Assembly: GCA_022655215.1 (NCBI GenBank)
Contig: JALCUE010000001.1
Span: forward strand, 124,001 to 188,000
Source: Atopobiaceae bacterium
GTDB lineage: Bacteria; Actinomycetota; Coriobacteriia; Coriobacteriales; Atopobiaceae
Length of the DNA: 64,000 bases
Direction: 5' to 3'
In this document: positions 43,096 to 50,846 of the stretch, piece by piece
Layout of the letters: the number at the start of each line of letters is the position of its first letter
Position numbering within the stretch: position 1 is the first letter of the stretch
The notes under the pieces: generated by a model
The model's database searches: none
What the model was told of the DNA's origin: nothing
What the model saw: the letters and a program-made list of their open reading frames with translations, nothing else
Program-made: the position numbers and the translations under genes

Positions 43096-44517
43096 CTAGA
43101 CGGCTCGGCCTCGTCCGTCGCCTGACGCCTTCGACGACAGCTTGATGAACGCCGAGCCCACCAAGGCCGACGTCACCGAGCCGGCCAGGATCGCGCACTT
43201 CGCGGCGAGGATCTCGTTCGGGTCCGTGAAGGCCAAACCTGATATGAGGATCGACATCGTGAACCCCATGCCGCCCATGAGGCCCACTCCGACCACCTGA
43301 CGCCAGTCCATGCCGTGCGGCAGGCGGGCGAAGCCCACCGCCACCAGCAGGGCGACCATGCCTATGATGCCCAGTGGTTTGCCGAGAAGGGCGCCCAGGT
43401 AGACGCCGCGCGTCACCGAGTCGCCCACCAGCGCGCCCAGGTCGACGCCGGCGAGGCACACCTGCGCGTTCACGAAGGCGAACAGCGGCAGGATGACGAA
43501 GTTCACCGGCACGGAGATCGCGTTCTCCACGCGCTGGAGCGGCGGGGTCACGTGGTGCATGACACGCTCGACGCGCGCGGCGGAGGCGGTGAAGTCGTGC
43601 TGGCCCAGGACGTGCTTCCCCTCGTCATAGGACTCGTCGAGCTCGCCTGCCCTCTCGCCCAGCCAGTCGGTCACGGAGTCGAGGACGAGCTCGCTTCTCA
43701 CGGGCAGGCAGAAGGCGAGGATGACGCCGGCCAGCGTGGCATGGACGCCGCTGTTGAACATGCAGACCCATAGCACCAGTCCCACCAGCAGGTAGTAACG
43801 CGCCTTGTAGACGTGGAGACGGCCGAGAAGGACGAGCGCGCCCACGCAGGCCGCGGATGCGGCGAGCCATACCGGGTCGGGCGACTGACCGTAGAACAGG
43901 GCGAGGACCACGATGGCGAGCAGGTCGTCGGCGATGGCCAGGGTCGAGAAGAAGACCTTCGTGGCGGGTGCGACCGCATCCCCCAGGAGGCTCATCACGC
44001 CCAGGGCGAAGGCGATGTCGGTCGCCATGGGGACGGCCCATCCGTCCATGTGGGTGCCTCCCATGTTGAGAAGGGCATAGATGATGCACGGTCCCATGAC
44101 ACCGCCCACGGCCGCCAGGATGGGAAGCGCCGCCTGTCGTGGCTGGCGCAGCTGCCCCACGGTCATCTCGTACTTGAGCTCTATTCCCACGAGCAGGAAG
44201 AAGATGGCCATGAGGAAGTCGTTCACGAACCCCTCCACGGTCAGGCTCGCCGAGAAGGACCCGACGCCCAGCGTGAGCGGGGTCTGGAGGAAGGAGCTCA
44301 CGGCTCCGTAGGCAGGCGAGTTCGCCACGATGATCGCGGCCACGGCGGCCACCACCATGACGCCCGCGGCTATCGTGCCGTCGGAGGTGACCTTCTCGCG
44401 AAGGCCGCGCCTCTCGAGCCTCCTGGCCACCGCGGGGATGGCGATCACGGGCGTCCCCGTGAGCCCGGCCACCGCGATGCCGTCCGTCTCTCGTCCAATC
44501 TCCGTCGTCATGGCCAT
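43096..44517 (-). CDS. nhaA: Na+/H+ antiporter NhaA
   Basis: This 473-residue membrane antiporter exchanges protons for sodium to control pH and salt. The ion site is intact: ATDIAFALGV and the paired Asp in LAIADDLLAIVVL. FLLVGIELKYEM and the C-terminal GLMGGMGFTMSILISGLAF are also family signatures. It is longer than E. coli NhaA (about 390), through an N-terminal extension and a hydrophilic insert of about 40 residues (GERAGELDESYDEGKHVLGQ and on) between halves, a pattern common in Actinomycetota. It is single, convergent with the antitoxin-like gene and divergent from amt. Confidence 0.95.
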   Translation of the reverse strand: MAMTTEIGRETDGIAVAGLTGTPVIAIPAVARRLERRGLREKVTSDGTIAAGVMVVAAVAAIIVANSPAYGAVSSFLQTPLTLGVGSFSASLTVEGFVNDFLMAIFFLLVGIELKYEMTVGQLRQPRQAALPILAAVGGVMGPCIIYALLNMGGTHMDGWAVPMATDIAFALGVMSLLGDAVAPATKVFFSTLAIADDLLAIVVLALFYGQSPDPVWLAASAACVGALVLLGRLHVYKARYYLLVGLVLWVCMFNSGVHATLAGVILAFCLPVRSELVLDSVTDWLGERAGELDESYDEGKHVLGQHDFTASAARVERVMHHVTPPLQRVENAISVPVNFVILPLFAFVNAQVCLAGVDLGALVGDSVTRGVYLGALLGKPLGIIGMVALLVAVGFARLPHGMDWRQVVGVGLMGGMGFTMSILISGLAFTDPNEILAAKCAILAGSVTSALVGSAFIKLSSKASGDGRGRAV

Positions 44518-44589
44518 GATGGACCTGCCTTCCTCCCGGTCGATGAGACCATCCTAGTTCGCGGTCGTCATGGTCTGGTTTAGGCTCGC

Positions 44590-44668
44590 TTTCGTCCCCC
44601 TTTCGGTTCGCTTTCGTCTTCGTTAACTCATCTTTCGAGCGTGTTACGGGTTTTTCGTCTCTGTTAAC
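44590..44668 (-). promoter_or_regulatory. GlnR-like box array upstream of amt
   Basis: Read on the minus strand, this region contains three exact units: TTAAC-N6-GAAA, GTAAC-N6-GAAA and TTAAC-N6-GAAA. Their AAC ends are 20 and 21 bases apart, followed by two further GAAA elements at 11-base steps. All elements thus fall on one face of the helix. The unit matches the actinobacterial GlnR consensus GTnAC-N6-GaAAC closely. It lies 147-225 bases before amt, in the 297-base nhaA-amt gap. Confidence 0.6.
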
Positions 44669-44814
44669 AACGGTTCCAAAGGCCTCCCGCGACTCAGACT
44701 CGAAACCTTCCCCTCGCAAGGTGCTTCCAGACGGGCAAGGCCCGCGCCTCGGACCCGACGTCTCGATCCGAGACACGGCATGCCCACACGAAGAGAGAAG
44801 AGAGGGGAGACCAT

Positions 44815-46545
44815 ATGTACGATTCCGCTGACGTCACCTGGACGCTCGTCGCGGCGTTCCTGGTGTTCTTCATGCAGGCGGGCTTCGCGCTGTGCGAGGC
44901 GGGCCTCACGCGAGCCAAGAACACGGGCAACATCCTGATGAAGAACCTCATGGACTTCTGCATCGGCACGCCCTGCTACTGGCTCATAGGCTTCGGCCTC
45001 ATGTTCGGCGGCACGGGTGCGCTCATCGGCAGCATCGACCCGTTCATCCAGGGCAGCTACGACTTCGGGACGCTGCCGGTGTGGGTCTACGCCATCTTCC
45101 AGACGGTCTTCTGCGCCACCGCGGCCACCATCGTCTCCGGGTCCATGGCGGAGCGCACGAACTTCAAGGCCTACCTGTGCTACTCGGCCGCCATCAGCCT
45201 CATCGTCTATCCCATATCAGGACACTGGATCTGGGGTGGAGGCTGGCTCCAGCAGATGGGCTTCCACGACTTCGCAGGCTCCACGGCCGTGCACTTCGTG
45301 GGCGGCACCACGGCGCTCCTGGGCGCGAAGCTCCTGGGTCCGCGCATCGGCAAGTATGACGAGAAGGGCGAGCCGCGCGCCATCCCCGGCCACTCCATGA
45401 CGGCCATGGCGCTGGGCGTGTTCATCCTCTGGTTCTGCTGGTTCGGCTTCAACGGCGGCTCGACCGTCTCCATGACCGGTGATGACGTCATGACCAAGGC
45501 CGGCCTGATCTGCTTCAACACCAACATGTCGGCCGCCCTCGCCGTGTGCGCGGCGCTGCTGCTCACCTGGGTCCGCTACGGAAAGCCCGACGTGTCCCTC
45601 ACGTTCAACGCCGCGCTCGCCGGCCTCGTGGCCATCACCGCCGGCTGCGACGTGGTCGACCCGTTCGGTGCCGCCGCGATCGGCATCATCGCGGGCATCC
45701 TCTGCACCCTGTCCGTGGAGTTCTTCGACCGTGTGGCCAAGATCGACGACCCCGTGGGCGCCATCTCGGTCCACTGCGTGAACGGCGCGTTCGGCACGCT
45801 CGCCGTGGGTCTGTTCGCTACGGACGGTGGCCTGTTCTACGGCGGTGGCCTCGCCAAGCTCGGCTGCCAGGCGTTGGGCCTGGTCAGCGTCATGGCATAC
45901 GTGCTGGTGGTCATGTTCGTCGTGTTCAAGGTGATCGACAAGACCATCGGACTGCGCGTTCCCGAGCAGGTCGAGATCGAGGGCCTCGACATCCACGAGC
46001 ATGGCCTTGCGAGCGCCTACTCGGGCTTCTCCATCTCAGATGCCACCTACGCTGACATGGACGTGAACGAGAACTGCGACCTGGGCGAGTCGGACATCGA
46101 CGTCGCGAGCGAGGCCAAGGTGGCCGCCGCCGTCCCCGTCGTCCGCCAGAGCCCCGACGTCGCCGCGGCGTTGGCGGTGGGCATGCCCAGCGGGATCCAC
46201 CGCGTCACGATCATCGTGCAGCTGGGCAAGTTCGACGCGCTCAAGCGTGCCCTGAACGAGCTCGGGGTGACGGGCATGACCGTGACCCAGGTCATGGGCT
46301 GTGGCGTGGAGAAGGGCGCCGGCGAGCGCTATCGTGGCGTCGAGATCGACGCGACGCTGCTTCCCAAGGTGAAGGTCGACGTCGTGGTGGGCAAGGTGCC
46401 CGTGGACGACGTCGTGGACACCGCGAAGCGTGTCCTCTACACCGGCCACATCGGCGACGGCAAGATCTTCGTCTACGACGTCGACCGAGTCGTCAAGGTG
46501 AGGACGGGCGAGGAGGGCGTCGCCGCGCTCCAGGACGTGGAGTAG
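44815..46545 (+). CDS. amt: Ammonium transporter fused to a PII domain
   Basis: Residues 1 to about 395 form an 11-helix Amt channel with the pore His pair in GSTAVHFVGG and ISVHCVNGAFG. Family segments MQAGFALCEAGLTRAKN and WGGGWLQQMGF are present. After a linker of about 65 residues, residues 461-576 form a PII (GlnK/GlnB) domain: HRVTIIVQLGKFDALKRAL, a T-loop reading GAGERYRGVEI with Tyr506 at the uridylylation position, LPKVKVDVVV and HIGDGKIFV. PII normally blocks Amt as a separate trimer; here the inhibitor is covalently attached. A terminator follows at 46578. GlnR-like boxes lie upstream. Confidence 0.95.
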   Translation: MYDSADVTWTLVAAFLVFFMQAGFALCEAGLTRAKNTGNILMKNLMDFCIGTPCYWLIGFGLMFGGTGALIGSIDPFIQGSYDFGTLPVWVYAIFQTVFCATAATIVSGSMAERTNFKAYLCYSAAISLIVYPISGHWIWGGGWLQQMGFHDFAGSTAVHFVGGTTALLGAKLLGPRIGKYDEKGEPRAIPGHSMTAMALGVFILWFCWFGFNGGSTVSMTGDDVMTKAGLICFNTNMSAALAVCAALLLTWVRYGKPDVSLTFNAALAGLVAITAGCDVVDPFGAAAIGIIAGILCTLSVEFFDRVAKIDDPVGAISVHCVNGAFGTLAVGLFATDGGLFYGGGLAKLGCQALGLVSVMAYVLVVMFVVFKVIDKTIGLRVPEQVEIEGLDIHEHGLASAYSGFSISDATYADMDVNENCDLGESDIDVASEAKVAAAVPVVRQSPDVAAALAVGMPSGIHRVTIIVQLGKFDALKRALNELGVTGMTVTQVMGCGVEKGAGERYRGVEIDATLLPKVKVDVVVGKVPVDDVVDTAKRVLYTGHIGDGKIFVYDVDRVVKVRTGEEGVAALQDVE

Positions 46546-46577
46546 ACGACACGCGACACCAGTCGCAGGTCACATGA

Positions 46578-46617
46578 GACGGCGCGGTCCCGTGAGGGGT
46601 CGCGCCGTCATCCTTCT
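46578..46617 (+). terminator. Intrinsic terminator after amt
   Basis: A 9-bp perfect outer stem (GACGGCGCG with CGCGCCGTC) continues into five more pairs (two G-T) around a GTGA tetraloop, then ATCCTTCT. It lies 33 bases past the amt stop. Confidence 0.75.
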
Positions 46618-46688
46618 AGGCCGGGTATGGATTTCGAGGATGAAGGCATGCGGAAGGGAACCCCGCGGATGGGAACCCCGCGGCCCGC

Positions 46689-47051
46689 TCAGTCCTTGGC
46701 GAGGCCGCCGAAGAGGGCGGTCACGATCGAGACGACGATGGCGCCCAGGATCGCGGAGCCGAACGTGTCGATGGTGATGCCGGCCTGGAAGAGGTTGCGC
46801 GCGAACCAGCTGGCGAGCTCCAGCGCGCATGCGTTTATCACCAGGCTGAAAAGACCCAGCGTGAGGCAGGTGATGGGCAGACTCAGCACCTTCATGAGAG
46901 GCTTCAGGGTCATGTTGATGAGGGCGAGCGTGAGCGCGGTGAAGATGGGGGCGGCATACTGGCCACCCACGATGTCGATGCCCGGGACGAGCCAGATCGC
47001 GGCGGCGACCGCGAGGAAGATGACGAACCATCTGCCTATGAACCTCAACAT
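46689..47051 (-). CDS. Phage-holin-family-4/YvlD-like small membrane protein
   Basis: This 120-residue protein has four membrane helices and the pattern of the chromosomal YvlD/Phage_holin_4_2 family: WLVPGIDIVGGQYAAPIFTALTLALIN, split by the first loop, then LKPLMKVLSLPITCLTLGLFS. Members are widespread and not tied to prophages; some affect envelope stress. The ATG at 47051 fits the family start and has GGGG upstream; a longer frame would add an Arg-rich leader. It is convergent with amt. No other phage genes occur here. Confidence 0.82.
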   Translation of the reverse strand: MLRFIGRWFVIFLAVAAAIWLVPGIDIVGGQYAAPIFTALTLALINMTLKPLMKVLSLPITCLTLGLFSLVINACALELASWFARNLFQAGITIDTFGSAILGAIVVSIVTALFGGLAKD

Positions 47052-47163
47052 GTGAACCCCGATCGGGACGGATTGACGTGTGACGCGCGAAGCGCGGGAG
47101 ATACGTATGGGCAGTATACCCATGGCGTGGACGCGGACCTCGCCACCCCTCGACCGCGCTTCC

Positions 47164-47181
47164 ACTTTAATAGGGTAAAGT
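47164..47181 (+). promoter_or_regulatory. Inverted repeat upstream of the YerC-like gene
   Basis: ACTTTA and TAAAGT form a perfect 6-base inverted repeat around ATAGGG, 65 bases before the YerC-like start. It is the only AT-rich patch in the gap and may combine a -10 with an operator, possibly for autoregulation by the TrpR-like product. Confidence 0.4.
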
Positions 47182-47246
47182 AGCAGGTGACGACAACGCC
47201 CACGGCCGCGACGACATCGGCCGGGGACACTTCATCTGGAGGCGGC

Positions 47247-47555
47247 ATGACGCACGACGAGATCATGGGCACGGACGAGACGGGCAGGCTGCTCGAGGCC
47301 CTCTGCGTCCTGGACACGCCTGCGGAGGCGCGCGCCCTCATGCTCGACCTCTGCACGCCGAAGGAGATCGAGGACTTCGCCCAGCGCCTCGAGGTCGCGC
47401 GCCTGCTCGACGCCGGTGAGTCATATCTCGAGGTCCAAGAGGCGACGGGTGCGAGCTCGACCACCGTGAGCAGGGTGTCCAAATGCCTGAACGGGCCCGA
47501 GGGCGGCTATCGCATCGTGCTCGACCGCATGTCCTCGGCCGACGCGGGCAGGTAG
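47247..47555 (+). CDS. YerC/YecD family TrpR-related regulator
   Basis: This 102-residue protein has the TrpR-fold helix pattern of the YerC/YecD group: LLEALCVLDTPAEARALMLDLCTPKE, split by the first turn, then FAQRLEVARLLDAGESYLEVQEATGASSTTVSRVSKCL, which is the helix-turn-helix, in two parts. The family is found in many Gram-positive bacteria; targets are mostly unknown. GGAGG lies four bases before ATG 47247, favouring this over GTG 47187. addB starts 141 bases downstream with its own strong ribosome-binding site. Confidence 0.85.
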   Translation: MTHDEIMGTDETGRLLEALCVLDTPAEARALMLDLCTPKEIEDFAQRLEVARLLDAGESYLEVQEATGASSTTVSRVSKCLNGPEGGYRIVLDRMSSADAGR

Positions 47556-47696
47556 CCTCGGTCCCACGCCCCGCCCTCCTCCCTCGCGCCTCCACATCGG
47601 AACGAACGTGTCGGGCGGTGGCGTTACCATTGCATCATCCGAAATCATCAGGCCCGTGCGCTCTCCTCGTGCGGACGTCCATGCGGGAGGAGGGTC

Positions 47697-50600
47697 ATGC
47701 CACTCAGGTTGGTCGAGACGTCGGGCGAGCGCCTGACCTGCCGCGCCGTGACGTCTGCGCTGACGGACGCGCTGGATGTCGGCGGCGAGGCGACGCTCCT
47801 GGTGCCGTCCCGCCCGATCGCGCTGCGCGCCGAGCTCGAGCTCTCGGCCGACCCGATCCTCTCCATGGGCGTCACCGTGGACGTCCCCGGCTCATGGGCG
47901 ATCGACCGAGCTCGCCTGTACGGGCCCGATGCCACGATCGTGACCGATGCGCAGCGCTCCATCCTCATGGACACCCTCCTCGCGGATACGCCCGATGCCG
48001 AGCACGGCGGTCTGGACCATGGCCCGGGCACCCTTCGGCTCCTCTGCCGTCTCGCCAAGGGATACCTCCCCTGGGTGACACCGCCCCTCGCGGCGTCGGT
48101 CCCCGATGGGCTCACCTCCGCCCAGGCCCAGGTCATCTCCCTCGTTCGTCGCTATGCTGACGAGCTCGGGAGCCGAGGTCTTGCCGAGCCCTGCTCACGT
48201 GCGGCCGGGCTTCCCTTGGCGCTTGCCGCCTCCCGTCCCCTGCCGCCCGCCGTCGTCCTCGCGGGCTTCTCGTCCATGACGAAGGCCGTCCGCGACCTCG
48301 TCGTCTCGGTGGCCATGGCGGGATCCGCCGAGGTCGTCATCCAGGCCGGCGTCGGTCCGGCCTGGCACCAGGCCGCCTCGCTCGTGGCGACCCTCACGTC
48401 GGAGGCGCGTGCTGCCGGCGTGGACGTGACGGTCGAGCGTGCGGGTGAGCGGACCTCCGCCGCGGCCACGGTTCGCGTGCCCGAACTCGAGTCCCTTCGC
48501 TCGTCGATCTTCCGCGCGGGCGAGGAGGGCGTCGCCCCGCTGGTCCCTGCCGGGGCCGTTTCCCTCATCGAGGCCGCCGGGCCCTCCGCGGAGGCCTCGG
48601 CCGTGGCCGAGAGGGTCCGTACCCTCCTGTCCTCAGGCGCCGGGCATGTCGTGGTGATGGTGCCGGACGTGCGAGCCGCATGGCGCGACCTCGGCCCCAA
48701 GCTCTCGGACGAGGCCGAGGTACGCGCGCGCGTCAGCGTCCCCGTGAGTTCCTCGGCCGCGGCGACGTTCCTGGACTTCGCCGACGTCGTGGCACATCTC
48801 CAGGAGCTGGACGGGTCATGGCCGGCTCCCGTGGACGGACCCGGAGGCCCCGTCCCCCGTCTTGGTGACATGGGCTGGTGGCCGCCTCGCGCGATCGTCG
48901 ACTTCCTGCTCTCATCCGTGTCGGGGGTGCCTGCCGAGACCGCCTGGGCCCTCGATGCCCAGTGGCGGGGGGACCGCCTCCTCACGCCTCACATGGTGCT
49001 CGATGTGCTTCGGAAGCCCAGCAGGACTTCGAGGGCCGTGGCCGAGGCCACGTCCGACCTGCTCAGGGGCCGTATCGGCTCCGCCACCAGGCGTCTCACG
49101 AACGGCATGGCCGATGGCGAGGGGACCGCGGAGGCGGCTTGCGCCCTCGGATCCGTCTTCGACGCGGCCGATGCCCTCCGCACGCTCGGAATCTCGAGTC
49201 CCGACGTCCCGCTCGCGACGCTCGTCGCACTCGTGCGGTCCGCCGTGGCCTCGGCGTCCGTCTCCTCCCGCGTCGCGATCGGGGAGGGGGGAGCGGGCCT
49301 GGTGGAGCTCGTGAGCCCCATGGACGTCATCTCGATGGCCCCGGTCTGCGCCGATGCGCTCGTCTGCTGCTCGCTCACCACCGCTTCGTGCCCCGTCTCC
49401 CCGCATGACGACGCCCTCACGTCCCTGCTCGACGCCCTCGGCCTCGAGCCGGTGCCGTCCTCTCTCGACGAGGCCCGCGCCTCCTTCATGGCGGCGGTGT
49501 CGGTCCCCACGTCCTCCCTCGTCCTCTCGCGGCCCACGAACGACGCGGACTCCGAGCCCACCTACCCGTCGGTGATGCTGTCCGAGGTCCTCGCGGCCTA
49601 TGGCCTTCCCGCCGACGGCTCCGCCCCCGAGCCGGGGACCCCCGCCCTTCCCGTGAGCAGGAGGGGAGAGGACGTCATCTGCGAGAACCTCTCCACCAAG
49701 GGCACCCTCCCGCCGTCCTCGGGCACGGAGACGTCGTCGCCTGCGGGCGTGCTCACGGGGGCGAGCCGTCGTTACGTGGTGGTCCCGAGGAACGGCGAGG
49801 CCGAGCTCCCCGAGGGGAGGCCGTCCCTTTCCGCCTCCCAGATAGAGAGCTACCTCGAGTGTCCCTACAAGTGGTTCACGCTCCGCCGCCTCAGGCTCCA
49901 GGACTGCGACGCGGGCTTCTCGGCCATGGAGACGGGCACCTTCGCCCATCGTGTGCTCGAGGTGACGCATGCGAGGCTCCTCGCCGAGGCGGTCCGCGCG
50001 CGCGAGGGGTCTTCGTTCACCGACGCCCAGGTCGCCGAGATCGTCGCCGGCGACCCGGTGGGCCGGCTTCCGGGCTCGAGGGTCACGCCCGACGACCTCG
50101 CCCATGCGCGCGAGCTCCTGACGGCCGAGTTCTCCGAGCACCTGAGCCATCAGTACCGCAAAGGCCACAAGCCCTCCGACCAGGCCCTGGTTCCCCACAG
50201 CAACACGGAGGGCTACCTCCTGGAGCGGCTCGCGGGTGACCTCGCGAGCGAGCTCGACTACGAGACGGGCGTCCTCGCCGGCTTCGAGCCTCGCTTCTTC
50301 GAGCTCCGCTTCGGCGGCAGGTCGGGCGCGCGGGTGACGTATGCCGGTGCGGACTTCGTGGGCAGCATCGACCGCGTGGACGTGGACGGTCACGGTCGCG
50401 CGGTCGTTGTCGACTACAAGCACAAGTCGCCGGGGGCGTTCGTGCCGGAGTACTCCCTCTGGCCGGGCGAGTGCGATGCCTTCGCGCTCCCGCGTCGCGT
50501 GCAGACGCTCGTCTACGCCTCCGTGGCGAGGGCGACGCTGCCCGGCCTCAAGGTGGTGGGTGCGGTGTACCTGTCCACCAAGGGTGACCACGCGCTTGCC

Positions 50601-50846
50601 GGGGCGGTCGACCGGGATGCGCTCGACCAGGTGTTCCCCGCGAGCCTCAGCGACAAGGCGCGCGAGCGCATGTGCGTCCAGTCGTGCGCCGCGACACCCA
50701 CCTTCGACTCCCTGCTCGACCAGGCCGAGCAGGCCATGGCCTCCGCCGTGCGCCACATGATGGCGGGGGACATCCCCGCGCGGCCCGTCGACGCCCATGC
50801 CTGCGAATGGTGCCCCGTGCTGCGGTGCGAGAGGAGGCTCTCATGA
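47697..50846 (+). CDS. addB: AddB-type helicase-nuclease subunit
   Basis: This 1049-residue subunit pairs with AddA in double-strand break resection. The N-terminal two-thirds is helicase-like but lacks a visible Walker A motif. The C-terminal nuclease has a RecB-type core, ADFVGSIDRVDVDG and VVVDYKHKSPG. Cysteines for a 4Fe-4S staple are present: one in YLECPYKWF at about residue 722, and three at the end in CEWCPVLRC. The ATG follows GGGAGGAGG. The sequence is Ala/Val/Ser-rich and poorly conserved, as usual for AddB. Its TGA overlaps the addA ATG. Confidence 0.88.
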   Translation: MPLRLVETSGERLTCRAVTSALTDALDVGGEATLLVPSRPIALRAELELSADPILSMGVTVDVPGSWAIDRARLYGPDATIVTDAQRSILMDTLLADTPDAEHGGLDHGPGTLRLLCRLAKGYLPWVTPPLAASVPDGLTSAQAQVISLVRRYADELGSRGLAEPCSRAAGLPLALAASRPLPPAVVLAGFSSMTKAVRDLVVSVAMAGSAEVVIQAGVGPAWHQAASLVATLTSEARAAGVDVTVERAGERTSAAATVRVPELESLRSSIFRAGEEGVAPLVPAGAVSLIEAAGPSAEASAVAERVRTLLSSGAGHVVVMVPDVRAAWRDLGPKLSDEAEVRARVSVPVSSSAAATFLDFADVVAHLQELDGSWPAPVDGPGGPVPRLGDMGWWPPRAIVDFLLSSVSGVPAETAWALDAQWRGDRLLTPHMVLDVLRKPSRTSRAVAEATSDLLRGRIGSATRRLTNGMADGEGTAEAACALGSVFDAADALRTLGISSPDVPLATLVALVRSAVASASVSSRVAIGEGGAGLVELVSPMDVISMAPVCADALVCCSLTTASCPVSPHDDALTSLLDALGLEPVPSSLDEARASFMAAVSVPTSSLVLSRPTNDADSEPTYPSVMLSEVLAAYGLPADGSAPEPGTPALPVSRRGEDVICENLSTKGTLPPSSGTETSSPAGVLTGASRRYVVVPRNGEAELPEGRPSLSASQIESYLECPYKWFTLRRLRLQDCDAGFSAMETGTFAHRVLEVTHARLLAEAVRAREGSSFTDAQVAEIVAGDPVGRLPGSRVTPDDLAHARELLTAEFSEHLSHQYRKGHKPSDQALVPHSNTEGYLLERLAGDLASELDYETGVLAGFEPRFFELRFGGRSGARVTYAGADFVGSIDRVDVDGHGRAVVVDYKHKSPGAFVPEYSLWPGECDAFALPRRVQTLVYASVARATLPGLKVVGAVYLSTKGDHALAGAVDRDALDQVFPASLSDKARERMCVQSCAATPTFDSLLDQAEQAMASAVRHMMAGDIPARPVDAHACEWCPVLRCERRLS

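Noticed and set aside
46689..47051. Prophage holin
   Set aside because: It belongs to the chromosomal YvlD-like family and no phage structural, lysis or integrase genes are nearby.
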